Source: Paeniglutamicibacter sp. Y32M11 (lineage in GTDB: Bacteria > Actinomycetota > Actinomycetes > Actinomycetales > Micrococcaceae). From it: 64,000 bases of DNA. The notes under the pieces were generated by a model. The model saw only the letters and a program-made list of their open reading frames with translations. It was not told the origin of the DNA and made no database searches. Of the stretch, positions 1-9,924 are shown piece by piece. Where the stretch lies: the NCBI RefSeq assembly GCF_019285735.1, contig NZ_CP079107.1, positions 2,356,001 to 2,420,000 on the forward strand, read 5' to 3'. The position numbers and the translations under genes were made by a program. Each line of letters starts with the position of its first letter. The first letter of the stretch is position 1.

Positions 1-1
1 C

Positions 2-3000
2 TGGTTGCTCTTTGCCTCTTGGGTGGCTGTCTGTTCACTGATCCTGTTCATTCCCAAATTCGCTTCGATTCCCGCCCTGGCAAAATTCACGCCCATCCGC
101 GTGGGCTTCCTTTCCCTGGTTGGCGCCCTGGCCACGGCCCGCGCAGAATCGCTGACCCAAATCATCTTCTCGGCCGCTGCCATCGTCATTGGCCTGATCT
201 CGATCGCCGGTGAGCAGTTGCTGCGTCGCATCGGTCTCGGCGGCGGTCACGCGGTCCTGAATTTGCCCGGCACCGAACCTCTCCCCCGGGTGCTCCGGAT
301 GAACAAGTCAATCGTCCTGGGCCAGCTGCTCTTCCTGGGCCTCGGTGTCCTCGCCGCCACCACGGCTCTTTCTGCCGGTTGGTGGCTGCTGGGTGGATCC
401 ATCGTGGTTGTGCTCTCGGGCATTCGCGCCATCAGCGTGACCCGCCGCCGCAGGACCAACTACCGGAACGAAAAACGTATTGGTGAGCTGGTGGCCGACT
501 ACGCACCAGAATTTGCGATCTACACCGCCCGGCCCGACGATGCCTCCTATCAGGTGGCCATGTGGCTGCCGTATCTGCAGCGCACCGGCAAGAAGTTCAT
601 CATCATTACCCGCGCGGAAACTCCGAGCCATGCGCTGGCAGAGCTCACCGATGCCCCCATCATCATGCGTAAGCGGCTCGCCGGTCTTGATGACCTGCTG
701 GTTCCGTCGCTGAGCACCGTCTTTTACGTCAACGCATCCTCCGGCAACGGTGCCATGGTGCGTTACAACCAACTCACCCACGTGTACCTCGGCCATGGGG
801 ATTCGGACAAGGCTCCGTCCTACAACCCGACCCACGCCATGTACGACAAGATCTATGCCGCGGGCCCCGCAGCCACTCGCCGCTACGCCCAGCACGGCGT
901 GATCATGGATGAGAACAAATTTGAGATCGTGGGACGGCCGCAGCTCGAAAGCGTCACCATGGCTTCCCGGGGCGTGCGCCCCGACGCCACCGTGCTCTAC
1001 GCGCCCACCTGGCGAGGGCACGTGGATGAGACCTTCCTGCATTCCATCCCCGTGGCCGAAGGCATCGTTGAGGCGCTTTTGCGCACCGGCAGCACGGTGA
1101 TCTTCCGGCCCCACCCCTTCAGTTACCAGTTTGCCGAAGATGCCGCCATCATTGAGCAAGTTAAAGCTCTGTTGGCAGCGGATGCCGCCGCCAGCGGACG
1201 CAAACATCTGTGGGGCGCCGCCGCGGAGAGTGAACTGGACATCATTGGCTGCATGAATGCATCAGACGCCATGGTCTCGGATGTTTCCAGCGTTGTGTCC
1301 GACTACCTCTACTCGGCCAAACCCTTCGCCATGGTGGCAGTGAACGTTCCGGTTGCCGAGTTCAGCACCGAATACCCGATCGCCCGGGCCGCCTATGTGC
1401 TTGAAGCCCAGCTCGAAAATCTCGACGACACCCTTCTCGCCATGCTCGGCGAGGACCCCATGTACAACCGGCGACTGGAGCTGCGCACCGACTACCTGGG
1501 AGATTTCCCCCAGGAAACCTACGTCGAAGGGTTCATCCAGGCGGCCATCAACACCATCGAATCCGGAGCTCGGCACCCCGATGAACCGGAGGTGTTTGAT
1601 CAGGAGGTCGAAGACAGCGCGCCGGCGGTCGGCGAGGAGACAGATCCCGAGGCCGAGGATGGATCGGCGGCCGACGCGCAGGCAGACGAGCAGTCCGACG
1701 CACAGAATGATGATCCCAGTGATGCACCGGCAGACGAGCCGGTCGACGAGCTCAGTGAGGAAGAACGCGAGGCTGCCCGTGAGGTCGCCCGGCTCCAGCG
1801 CAGAGCGCGAGCCAAGCGCCGACGCCTGAAGAACGCGCTCTTGCGCGTGGCCAAGCAATTACTGCCCAACGTCATGGCCGGCCTGGCACTGACAGCGGCG
1901 GCCATCGCCAGTATTTCAAGCCTCTGGTTTGTCATCCCGGCGCTGCTGACCGTGGCCTTCTGCGTGTACGTGAACCGCCGCGGATTCCGCAACCAGTCTC
2001 GGATGAACCAATTCTTGGGCGCCTTTGCCCCCGCCCGCGCCACGGTTGCCGCCACGCTGGCTCTGGGCCTGCTGGGCCACGGCACCGACTCCGCCGTGGG
2101 TGCGGCGCTCATCTTCCTGGGCATCGCCTTGGAAGGACAGGCCGTCGCCGTATGGCGCGCCGCCGGACTGCAGTCGCGCAACCTCCCCGGAACCGAGCAG
2201 GCCAAGCCGCTGCCCTACGCCCGTGGACTGGCGGCGATGGTCGCTTCCATCGCGCTGGCGATCATGCTGGTGGTCAGCTACCTGGTCCCGGATCTGGGCT
2301 ACCTCCACCTGATCTTGGGCATCACCTCCTTCGCTTTGACCGCCCATGTGCTCCTCTCGGGCTTGCGTCGGCGCTACGTCAACCTGGTGCTCGAAGCTCA
2401 ACTCCCCGAACTTCTCGCCGCCGTTGGACCGCGCTTTATGGTCTATTTCGGCTCCAACGTCGGAGTGTCCTACCAGCTCGGCATGTGGGTCGAGTACCTG
2501 GACCGCATCGGCATGCCCTACATCGTGGTCACCCGCGACTTAAAAATGATGCGTGCTGCCGCCAAGGTCACCGACGCTCCGGTCATCTACCGGCGCACCC
2601 TGGGATCCCTGGAGACCGTGCTGGTTCCGGGTCTCACCACGGCCTTCTACGTCAATAACGCGGTGAAGAACACACACCTGATCGAACGCCGGGAATTGCA
2701 CCACATCTGGCTCAACCACGGTGACTCGGAAAAGCCGGCGTGCTTTAACCCGGTGCACGCGATCTATGATGAGATCTTCTCCGCCGGACAGGCAGGCATT
2801 GACCGCTATGAGCGCCATGGTGTTCACATCCCGCGGGAGAAGTTCGCCATTGTTGGCCGTCCGCAGGTCGAGGAAATCGCTCAGGGAACCGAAGGTAAGC
2901 CACCGCAGACCGTGCTCTACGCTCCCACCTGGCGCGGACCCTACGCCGACTCGGCCGTCTATTCCCTTCCCATGGGAGAAGAAATCGTTCAGGGGCTCTT

Positions 3001-3508
3001 GGACCGCGGCTGCACCGTCATTTTCCGTGCGCACCCGTTTAACTACAATTTCCCCGATGCCAAGCGCATGATGCGCAGGGTCACTAGGCTCCTGCGGGAA
3101 GACGCTGCGGTCACGGGGCGTGAGCACCTCTTCGGGGCAGCCGCCGAGAAGGACATGACATTCGTAGAATGCTTTAACGCCGCAGATGCCATGATCTCGG
3201 ACATTTCGGCGATGGTTTCGGACTTCTTGTTCTCCACCAAGCCCTTCGCCGTCGTGGCCGTCACGATGGACGAGGCGGCCCTGCACGAGACCATGCCGGC
3301 GACCACCAGCGGTTATGTCTTGGAAGGGTCGTTGGAAAACTACGACGACGTTTTGAACAAGATGCTGGGCTCGGACCCGCTGCTCCCCCTGCGGTCCTCG
3401 GTCAAGGAATACTACTTGGGCCCGTTTGCGCCCATCGGTTACGCCGATGCCTTCCTGGATGCCGCACGACAGCGCATCACCACCTACCCTGGGGTACTGG
3501 TTCCATGA
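2..3508 (+). CDS. Tandem CDP-glycerol/ribitol glycerophosphotransferase-like membrane protein (5' partial)
   Basis: This gene runs off the left edge: the frame stays open to base 2 and no start can be fixed. It encodes two full copies of a TagF/TagB-like polyol-phosphate transferase (CDP-glycerol glycerophosphotransferase family), each preceded by hydrophobic membrane segments. Counting from the first TTG (base 5), copy 1 shows HGDSDK near residue 263, APTWRG near 333, RPHPFS near 368 and SDVSS near 425. Copy 2 shows HGDSEK near 908, APTWRG near 972, RAHPF near 1008 and SDISA near 1065. A very acidic linker (about residues 525-600) joins them. Family knowledge says such enzymes transfer glycerol-phosphate or ribitol-phosphate from a CDP donor to a lipid-linked wall polymer at the inner membrane face. 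The next gene overlaps by 4 bases. Which polyol is used cannot be read from sequence. Confidence 0.88.
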   Translation, partial: WLLFASWVAVCSLILFIPKFASIPALAKFTPIRVGFLSLVGALATARAESLTQIIFSAAAIVIGLISIAGEQLLRRIGLGGGHAVLNLPGTEPLPRVLRMNKSIVLGQLLFLGLGVLAATTALSAGWWLLGGSIVVVLSGIRAISVTRRRRTNYRNEKRIGELVADYAPEFAIYTARPDDASYQVAMWLPYLQRTGKKFIIITRAETPSHALAELTDAPIIMRKRLAGLDDLLVPSLSTVFYVNASSGNGAMVRYNQLTHVYLGHGDSDKAPSYNPTHAMYDKIYAAGPAATRRYAQHGVIMDENKFEIVGRPQLESVTMASRGVRPDATVLYAPTWRGHVDETFLHSIPVAEGIVEALLRTGSTVIFRPHPFSYQFAEDAAIIEQVKALLAADAAASGRKHLWGAAAESELDIIGCMNASDAMVSDVSSVVSDYLYSAKPFAMVAVNVPVAEFSTEYPIARAAYVLEAQLENLDDTLLAMLGEDPMYNRRLELRTDYLGDFPQETYVEGFIQAAINTIESGARHPDEPEVFDQEVEDSAPAVGEETDPEAEDGSAADAQADEQSDAQNDDPSDAPADEPVDELSEEEREAAREVARLQRRARAKRRRLKNALLRVAKQLLPNVMAGLALTAAAIASISSLWFVIPALLTVAFCVYVNRRGFRNQSRMNQFLGAFAPARATVAATLALGLLGHGTDSAVGAALIFLGIALEGQAVAVWRAAGLQSRNLPGTEQAKPLPYARGLAAMVASIALAIMLVVSYLVPDLGYLHLILGITSFALTAHVLLSGLRRRYVNLVLEAQLPELLAAVGPRFMVYFGSNVGVSYQLGMWVEYLDRIGMPYIVVTRDLKMMRAAAKVTDAPVIYRRTLGSLETVLVPGLTTAFYVNNAVKNTHLIERRELHHIWLNHGDSEKPACFNPVHAIYDEIFSAGQAGIDRYERHGVHIPREKFAIVGRPQVEEIAQGTEGKPPQTVLYAPTWRGPYADSAVYSLPMGEEIVQGLLDRGCTVIFRAHPFNYNFPDAKRMMRRVTRLLREDAAVTGREHLFGAAAEKDMTFVECFNAADAMISDISAMVSDFLFSTKPFAVVAVTMDEAALHETMPATTSGYVLEGSLENYDDVLNKMLGSDPLLPLRSSVKEYYLGPFAPIGYADAFLDAARQRITTYPGVLVP

Positions 3509-5007
3509 AGACCTTGAAAAACGCTGGGACCATGACGCTGACCTGCATGCTCATTATTCTTTCCCTTGCCGCGCTTCAGGCCTATGGCATGTGGAGTCTT
3601 TCGCAATCGGTTGCCGAGACAGTGTTCGCCTTCTGCCTTTGGTCGTTGGCCATGATTCCACTACCCGGCCTTTGGGTACTGGCCACTTTTCCAGGTTTTC
3701 CCGTCAGTTCAGGCTTAGGGCTTCCGAAGGTTCCTGAATTCAGGAGGTGGGCTCAGACCTTCACCGTCGCCACCGGACTGTTTAGCCTGGCGAGTGCCGG
3801 AGTTCTTTTCGTGAGTGGAAACTCATTGCTCAACATCGTTGCCGCTACCCTCACCACGTTCACGACCGTTTTACTGAGTCTCCGGATGCTGCTTAATTTT
3901 AAGGCCATTCCCCACAGAAAGGCCGCCCTGAAGAAGGCGATTGTCGCCTTCGAGCCCCGAGCCATCATCTATACCGCACGCGCCGATGGCGGTGCCTATC
4001 AAATTCAGCAATGGCTGCCCATGGTCCTATCAGTCATTCCAAATACCTTAGTTGTGACACGCGATGCAACTGCAGCATCTATTTTGGCGCAGGACCTGCC
4101 CACCGGGACCGCTATTGTTAGCTGTCAGGAAAACGCAGACCTCGACTTCGTGATGCTCGGCAGTGCACGAATTGCATTCTATGTAAACTCCGTGAGCAGC
4201 AATTCAACGGCGGTTAACTACAGATCTTTGCAGCACGTGTATCTTGGCCACGGAGACTCCGACAAGGAGATCTCTGCCCACCCGGCGCACCGCATGTACG
4301 ACAAGATCTTTGTCTCCGGGCAGGCGGCCATCGACAGGTACGCTGCCGCCAACATCACCCTTGATGCTGACCAAGCAGTAGTGGTCGGCCGGCCTCAAAT
4401 GGCCGGGCTCCACAGCATTTCGGCGCCGCAGCGCATCAACACGGTGCTCTACGCACCGACCTGGTCGGGCTATAACCAGGCCTCATCGCTGAGTTCCCTG
4501 AAGCGGGCCGAACCCTTCATCAAGGATTGCTTGGCTCGCGGATTGCGCGTCATTTTTCGTCCGCATCCCTTCAGCCTGAAACGCGGTGAAGATGCCAAGT
4601 ATGTTGAAGCCATCGATGCGCTTCTTTCCAGCGACGGCGGGGACCACGTTGGTTCAATGGGCTCTTCCACGCGTTTACTGACCGATGTGTTCAACGAATC
4701 CGATGCGCTGATCAGCGACATTTCAAGTGTGGTCGTGGACTATTTGACCACCTCTAAGCCGATCAGCATCCTGATCAACACCGATGACATCACGGAATTT
4801 CGCCGGAAGTATCCGACGGCCGCCAGTGCCTATCTTGCCGATTCTCCCGATTCAGCCGCATGGCGTCACCTCTTCGAAGCCGACATCAGGTTCTCCGAAC
4901 GCCAGCGATCCGCCACATACTACGTTGCGGATTCCTCGGTCGAGAGTTTTGACCGTGCAGTGCATTCCATTCTTGACTCCATGGCTGCTCCGCAGCCGTC
5001 CCGGTAA
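3505..5007 (+). CDS. CDP-glycerol/ribitol glycerophosphotransferase-like membrane protein, single domain
   Basis: This 500-residue protein is a one-domain relative of the upstream double protein. The N-terminus (about residues 1-125) has several hydrophobic segments. The transferase domain follows, with HGDSDK near 248, APTWSG near 317, RPHPFS near 352 and SDISS near 403. The ATG overlaps the stop of the previous gene in an ATGA arrangement, so the two are probably translationally coupled. It likely extends or primes the same wall polymer from a CDP-polyol donor on the cytoplasmic face. The third position of the APTWRG motif is altered to APTWSG, a small deviation from both upstream copies. 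Substrate is unknown. Confidence in the family is high and in the exact role low. Confidence 0.88.
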   Translation: MKTLKNAGTMTLTCMLIILSLAALQAYGMWSLSQSVAETVFAFCLWSLAMIPLPGLWVLATFPGFPVSSGLGLPKVPEFRRWAQTFTVATGLFSLASAGVLFVSGNSLLNIVAATLTTFTTVLLSLRMLLNFKAIPHRKAALKKAIVAFEPRAIIYTARADGGAYQIQQWLPMVLSVIPNTLVVTRDATAASILAQDLPTGTAIVSCQENADLDFVMLGSARIAFYVNSVSSNSTAVNYRSLQHVYLGHGDSDKEISAHPAHRMYDKIFVSGQAAIDRYAAANITLDADQAVVVGRPQMAGLHSISAPQRINTVLYAPTWSGYNQASSLSSLKRAEPFIKDCLARGLRVIFRPHPFSLKRGEDAKYVEAIDALLSSDGGDHVGSMGSSTRLLTDVFNESDALISDISSVVVDYLTTSKPISILINTDDITEFRRKYPTAASAYLADSPDSAAWRHLFEADIRFSERQRSATYYVADSSVESFDRAVHSILDSMAAPQPSR

Positions 5008-5078
5008 GAGCCCCTCGGGAGCACCGCTAGCGGAGGCTTTCGGTGATCCAGCAGTGCCCCTCCTTGCAACATTGATAC

Positions 5079-5083
5079 AAAGG
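5079..5083 (+). promoter_or_regulatory. Ribosome binding site deciding a TTG start
   Basis: The bases AAAGG lie eight bases before TTG at 5092 and support that start for the TPR-transferase gene. No ATG lies nearby in the frame. Confidence 0.5.
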
Positions 5084-5091
5084 TTATTCTC

Positions 5092-8000
5092 TTGACCAAG
5101 CAATCCCAGCAACTCAACCTCAACATCCAGTTGGGCCGGCTTTATTCGCGGGCCGGAAAGTGGAGTCGGGCAGAACGGATGTTTTCTCGAGCGGTTCGCA
5201 AGGCGCCCACTGCTGCTTCGTACTATTTCTTAGGCAACTCTCAGTTCCAAACCGCCAATTTTGCCGCTGCCTTAGCCAACACGGAACGGGCCGTCGCGAT
5301 GGATGCAACAACACCGGCCTGGCTGTTGCGCCTTGGAGTGCTTAATGAGCGCGAGGAACATTTTGATCGGGCCGTCCATGCCTACGAGGCGGCGCTGGCA
5401 CTGGATCCAAAAAATGCCGCGACGCTGAAGCGGCTCCAACGCGTCCGTAAACGCTTGGCTGCCGAAAAACCAACGGATAGCAGGCAGCCACTCTCCCCGA
5501 AGGAAGAGACGCCAACCCACAAGTTTGTGGGGCTGCTGCCCGCCGAGGAGCAGGTACTACGCAAGGGATCTCCCCGCGAGGCTCTGGCCATGCTTGAAAC
5601 AACTGTTTCCTGGCACCAGGACTCGGCCCTCTGGCTATTCCATCGCGGCCGTGCCATGGTGCAGTCCGGTCATGCGTCCGTCGCCGTACCGCTGCTCGCC
5701 CAAGCCCTATTGGCGGATCCCACCGACGCGGAGGTCTCCGCGCTCCTTGACTTGGCGCAACTGTATGCTGGCGAAACCGATGCGCTGCGCGCCAGGATCG
5801 AAAGGTTCATGAGTCAGCCTAAGCGCCACGTTGATGACTTTGGCTCGGCGTCCTTCTTTGCCCGCGGTGGTGACCTCACTTCCGCTGCCGCCCTTTTCGA
5901 GCAATATAGAATCGTCGCCCCTCAGCTGCCCGCCCTGCATTTTGCGCATGCCGACGTCGCCATGGACTTACTTCAGTGGGATACGGCCGCCGCCGCCCTC
6001 ATCGCTGGTCTTGAACTCGCACCGCATAATCCCGATCGGTTCTTCGCCCTTGGCCTGTGCCATGAGTACCTGGATCGGTTCACCGACGCAGCAGATGCCT
6101 ATGCAACGGCCCTCGTCCTTGCCGGCACGAGTAATCCACTGTGGATTCATCGACAGGGATTGGCCCTAAAGCTGGCCGACGACAGTGCGGCCGCGTTGTC
6201 GACACTGACATTGATGTTCCCAGAAGTCACCGCCGATCTTCTTGGCACCGAGACAACGAAACCAAACCCCGCCATCGGAGGTCCCACCTCGGTTATTCTC
6301 GAAACGAATCTCGAGCACCTGCTAGGCGACCACGATGCGGCACAGCTCTTGGCTGCGGGACAGCGTTTCCTGCGCTTGGGCATGTATACATCGGCAACCA
6401 CCGCGCTGTTGGCCGCCACCCGGCAGGATCCAACCCAGAACCCGCTGGGTCACTTTTGCTTGGGACTGGCGCACCATGCGATGGGCGAGACCGAGTTGGC
6501 GATTGGTGCCTTCCTTGATGCTCACGCGTGGGCACGCCCCCGTCGACTGGAGCTGGCCCTGCGTGGAGAAGCGAAGGCCGCCAACGACGCAACGCAATTT
6601 GCCCAGTTCTCTCTTGATCTCCCGCTCCAGGAAGACGTGGTCCTCTTCGAGAGCTACCACGGCAGCAAAATCGACTGTAATCCGGCCGCCATCTACCGCT
6701 CCATGCGCGACAATTCCGACTATGACCACTTGCGCTTTGCCTGGGTGATCACGGGCAAAACTCGGGTGCCCGCCGATGTTGCAGCGGATCCACGCGTTAG
6801 CTTCATCTTGCGCGCGACACCGTTGTACCGCCGAACCCTGGCCTCGGCCAAATACCTGATCTCCAACGTCTCCTTCCCCAACTACTTTGCCCGCCGTGAC
6901 GGCCAGCAATACCTCAACACCTGGCATGGCACGCCACTGAAGGCATTGGGACGTGACATCGCGGCCGGCTTCATGGAACACGGCAATGTCAGCCGGAACT
7001 TGCTGCAAACCACGCACCTGTTGGCTCCCAATCAACACACCCAGGACAGCTTGATTCACCGCTACGAGGTTGATGGCCTCTTCACGGGGAAAATCGCGCG
7101 AGTGGGAACACCTCGAGTGGATCGCATGTTGAGCCAAGACGCCACGACGCGTGACTATCTCTTCTCGCGCCTGGGTCTGATCGATGACGGCAAGAAGATT
7201 GTCTTCTACGCACCCACCTGGCGGGGAACCGCAGGTAACCGAAACTTTGACGCCACGCAGTTGGTTAACGATCTCGAAGGCCTCGCCGGTGGAGACTTCC
7301 ACGTGGTGTTCCGGGCCCACCATCTGGCCGAGGCCGCACTAAAAAACGTGACCCTCAGCGCAACGATCGTTCCAGCCGACATTGATACCTACGACGTTCT
7401 GGCCTTGACGGATTTGTTGGTTACCGACTACTCCAGCATCTTCTTTGACTTCCTGCCACTGCGCCGTCCCATTGTTTTCCACGCCTATGACTTGGCCGAA
7501 TACACCGCCGAACGTGGCTTGTATTTCGAGATGTCGCAGATGCCCGGAGAAATCTCCAGAACCTCGGAGGAATTGCGTACGGCCATCTCCCGTGGACTCG
7601 AGCGTGGAATTAGCGATACTGAGTCCCACGAGCGGGCTATTGAACTCTTTGCACCCGCCGAGGACGGGCGGGCAGCCGCCAAGGCCGCTGCGTTCTTCTT
7701 TGCCGCGGACAAGTCCCACCTCGTCAGCCTCGCGCAGGATGAACGCCGGGTCGTGGTGATTCGACATAATTTCTCGGACTCGACCACCACCGTTGCGTTA
7801 CGCCACCTGATTATGGGCATCAATCCGGAGGATATCCGTGTGGTCCTCACCTTTGATCGGGCATCCTTGGTCAATAATCCGGAACGGCAAAAGGACCTAG
7901 ATTCCCTGCCCGCACACGTGCAGCGTGTGATGCGGGCAGGAGCTACGGTACTCTCCCACGACGAACGATTTGCGCTGGGCATGGTGAAAAACCAAATGGC

Positions 8001-8325
8001 CATGCTGAATGAAACGCAGGCATCCCTGGCTCGGGTGGCCTTTGCTCGGGAGTACCGGCGTGTCTTGGGTTCCGGCCGCCCTGACTTTGTTCTTGTCCCG
8101 GATGCCCACGATCTCGAAGGCCTAGCGATCATGGGGGCTTCGGGCCATGACCAGTCACGGTTCTTTGTCCTGCACCCCGAGTCAACAGAACTGGGGGAAG
8201 CGGAAGCTTCAGCCGGGGCCGGCGCCCGCAGGAACCAGCCATGGGAAAGCCCTAGTACCACCATCACGTCACTGATGGACTTCGATGCGGCGCTCACCGA
8301 GGGTCAAGAACAACACCGAGCCTAA
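5092..8325 (+). CDS. TPR-repeat protein fused to a CDP-glycerol glycerophosphotransferase domain
   Basis: This 1077-residue protein begins with tetratricopeptide-like helical repeats (clear in residues 1-120 and again in about 150-510). A TagF-like transferase domain follows with the canonical motifs: TWHGTPLKALG near 610, APTWRG near 705, RAHH near 741 and TDYSS near 777. About 200 further residues (about 880-1077) form a separate segment opening with a strand-like RRVVVIRHNF; I do not recognise it with certainty, though it may be a degenerate nucleotide-sugar-like fold. No membrane segment is evident, unlike its two upstream neighbours. TPR regions in glycopolymer enzymes often mediate protein contacts, so it may be a polymerase or a length-setting partner. 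The TTG start has an AAAGG box. The gene ends at a strong bidirectional terminator. Confidence 0.88.
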   Translation: MTKQSQQLNLNIQLGRLYSRAGKWSRAERMFSRAVRKAPTAASYYFLGNSQFQTANFAAALANTERAVAMDATTPAWLLRLGVLNEREEHFDRAVHAYEAALALDPKNAATLKRLQRVRKRLAAEKPTDSRQPLSPKEETPTHKFVGLLPAEEQVLRKGSPREALAMLETTVSWHQDSALWLFHRGRAMVQSGHASVAVPLLAQALLADPTDAEVSALLDLAQLYAGETDALRARIERFMSQPKRHVDDFGSASFFARGGDLTSAAALFEQYRIVAPQLPALHFAHADVAMDLLQWDTAAAALIAGLELAPHNPDRFFALGLCHEYLDRFTDAADAYATALVLAGTSNPLWIHRQGLALKLADDSAAALSTLTLMFPEVTADLLGTETTKPNPAIGGPTSVILETNLEHLLGDHDAAQLLAAGQRFLRLGMYTSATTALLAATRQDPTQNPLGHFCLGLAHHAMGETELAIGAFLDAHAWARPRRLELALRGEAKAANDATQFAQFSLDLPLQEDVVLFESYHGSKIDCNPAAIYRSMRDNSDYDHLRFAWVITGKTRVPADVAADPRVSFILRATPLYRRTLASAKYLISNVSFPNYFARRDGQQYLNTWHGTPLKALGRDIAAGFMEHGNVSRNLLQTTHLLAPNQHTQDSLIHRYEVDGLFTGKIARVGTPRVDRMLSQDATTRDYLFSRLGLIDDGKKIVFYAPTWRGTAGNRNFDATQLVNDLEGLAGGDFHVVFRAHHLAEAALKNVTLSATIVPADIDTYDVLALTDLLVTDYSSIFFDFLPLRRPIVFHAYDLAEYTAERGLYFEMSQMPGEISRTSEELRTAISRGLERGISDTESHERAIELFAPAEDGRAAAKAAAFFFAADKSHLVSLAQDERRVVVIRHNFSDSTTTVALRHLIMGINPEDIRVVLTFDRASLVNNPERQKDLDSLPAHVQRVMRAGATVLSHDERFALGMVKNQMAMLNETQASLARVAFAREYRRVLGSGRPDFVLVPDAHDLEGLAIMGASGHDQSRFFVLHPESTELGEAEASAGAGARRNQPWESPSTTITSLMDFDAALTEGQEQHRA

Positions 8326-8377
8326 AACAATGGCGGCTGGCCACTCCCCTGTGGGGAATGACCAGCCGCCATTGTTT
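8325..8377. terminator. Bidirectional terminator between convergent genes
   Basis: A perfect 16-base inverted repeat (8325-8340 against 8362-8377), GC-rich in the centre and flanked by A and T runs, sits between the convergent stops at 8325 and 8403. It can stop transcription from both sides. Confidence 0.85.
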
Positions 8378-8402
8378 GCTCACCCGATTCGGTGTGCCTG
8401 GC

Positions 8403-9827
8403 TTAGATGTCTTCTTGGTTCAGCAGCGAGGCCGGAGACAACGGATCATCTCGGCGCACGTCAATGACGTGACCGGTGCGGCTTCCCACCAACGTCTCCA
8501 ACGACGCCCGGGCGACTGTCGTTGATGCGAGCAAGGAGTTGGGATCCTCGGCACCAAACGCCTTGGTGCGCATCGGGGTCCCCGTGCGTTCCGGGTTCAC
8601 GCAGTTCACGCGAATGCGATCCTCCGCCCATTCATCGGCAAGAGCCTGAGTCAGGTTGACCGTGGCGGCCTTCGCCGAGCTGTACAGGCTGTAGCCCGCG
8701 CGTCCGCGGGTGTATGAGCTCGAGGTGAAGAGCAGCAGGGATCCCTGGGACGCGGCCAGGGCATCGTGGAAGGCCTGGGCGATGAAGACCGGGCCGAGGT
8801 AGTTGATCTCGGTGGCCTGGTAGATCGACTCGTCGCTCTCGTTGCACAGCAGTCCACGCGGAAGTACTCCGGCGGTGTTCACCACAAAATCAACGCGACC
8901 TAGTTCGGCCAATACCGCATCGCGGGCAGCAACCACATCGTCGCGGCGGTCTACGTGCGTTTTCGTCGAGGAACGGGAGAAGCTCCGCACGACGCAGCCG
9001 TGCTTTTCTGCCGTTGCGGCGATGTCGTGGCCAATGCCGTAGGCACCACCAAAGACGACCATGACCTTACCGCTCAATGCCTCGGTCAGCGTGGTGTCCT
9101 CGAGGATCCGGCGACCGTCATCGTTGTACAGCTGGAACAGCTTGTCAGCGATGTAAATGTCAATCGGGTCGGTGACCTTCATGTTGCGCTCTTCGCCCTG
9201 AACCACGCCGATGGGAACGTTCGGCGAGTACTTAAGTACCACGCTGCAGTCGTCGGTCGCGGCAAACGCGGAGTCCTGGTTGGCTCCCACATAGGCTTCA
9301 CGCAAGGTTGAGAGGCGGAAGGCCTGCGGGGTCTGGCCACGGCGCAGTGCCGCACGGGGTGGAACATGGCTGATCTCGGGAAGCGATCCAGCACCCTGCA
9401 CGACCTCGATGATCGTATCGGCCGAGGGAATGGCTACGTCAACTGCCGCGTACTCATCCAACGCCACAACAACGTCGGAGAGCACACGCTGGGCCAACAA
9501 GGGCCTGACGGCATCATGAAGAATAACGTTGCATTCTTCATCGCCCAGGGCGGCCAACGCCGCCTGGGTGGTGTCGTTACGCGTACCGGAGCCCTCAAGC
9601 ACACGGGTCACCTTGGAGAAGGCGTTCTTCTTGATGATTTCATGAACGCGGTCAAGATAGCCCGGCTTCATCATGACCACAATTTCATCGATGCAGTCAC
9701 TTTCCTGGAAGACCGCCAGGGTGTGCTCAATGATCGGACGCCCAGCTATCTTGATGAGCTGCTTGGGAATATCCAGGCCAACTCGTTCGCCTACCCCGCC
9801 AGCCAGAATGACACCAATATTGCGCAT
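8403..9827 (-). CDS. Bifunctional CDP-ribitol synthase: IspD/TarI-like cytidylyltransferase fused to SDR reductase (Bcs1-like)
   Basis: Residues 1-230 form an IspD/TarI cytidylyltransferase with the nucleotide loop LAGGVGERVG near residue 8, a lysine in PKQL, and a conserved HDAVRPL segment. Residues about 255-474 form a short-chain dehydrogenase with GGAYGIG near 261, the NTAG motif and a YSSAK catalytic pair near 382. The same order is known in Haemophilus influenzae Bcs1/Acs1, which reduces ribulose 5-phosphate to ribitol 5-phosphate and activates it with CTP to CDP-ribitol. That role fits the neighbouring polyol-phosphate transferases. A plain IspD role is unlikely because of the fusion and context. 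It is transcribed separately from the operon to its right, with a 127-base gap. Reductase substrate specificity is inferred. Confidence 0.87.
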   Translation of the reverse strand: MRNIGVILAGGVGERVGLDIPKQLIKIAGRPIIEHTLAVFQESDCIDEIVVMMKPGYLDRVHEIIKKNAFSKVTRVLEGSGTRNDTTQAALAALGDEECNVILHDAVRPLLAQRVLSDVVVALDEYAAVDVAIPSADTIIEVVQGAGSLPEISHVPPRAALRRGQTPQAFRLSTLREAYVGANQDSAFAATDDCSVVLKYSPNVPIGVVQGEERNMKVTDPIDIYIADKLFQLYNDDGRRILEDTTLTEALSGKVMVVFGGAYGIGHDIAATAEKHGCVVRSFSRSSTKTHVDRRDDVVAARDAVLAELGRVDFVVNTAGVLPRGLLCNESDESIYQATEINYLGPVFIAQAFHDALAASQGSLLLFTSSSYTRGRAGYSLYSSAKAATVNLTQALADEWAEDRIRVNCVNPERTGTPMRTKAFGAEDPNSLLASTTVARASLETLVGSRTGHVIDVRRDDPLSPASLLNQEDI

Positions 9828-9924
9828 GAGTCTGTAAAACCTCTCAACGTTCGATACGCCACCCCCTCATGCAATTTGATGCATTGAATCAACAGGGAAG
9901 CGGCATTGCTTCAACTAAACGGAA

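Noticed and set aside
308-1207. A 299-residue open frame on the minus strand under the first transferase gene
   Set aside because: It lies wholly opposite strong family motifs of the plus-strand gene, is rich in Gly, His and Val from codon-shadow effects, and has no recognisable motif.
6322-7323. A 333-residue minus-strand frame inside the TPR-transferase gene
   Set aside because: It is a shadow of a GC-rich coding gene; the plus strand carries the conserved HGTPLK and APTWRG motifs there.
8403-9827. Assignment of the cytidylyltransferase fusion as IspD of the isoprenoid pathway
   Set aside because: The fused reductase, the neighbouring polyol-phosphate genes and the Bcs1-like order favour CDP-ribitol synthesis.
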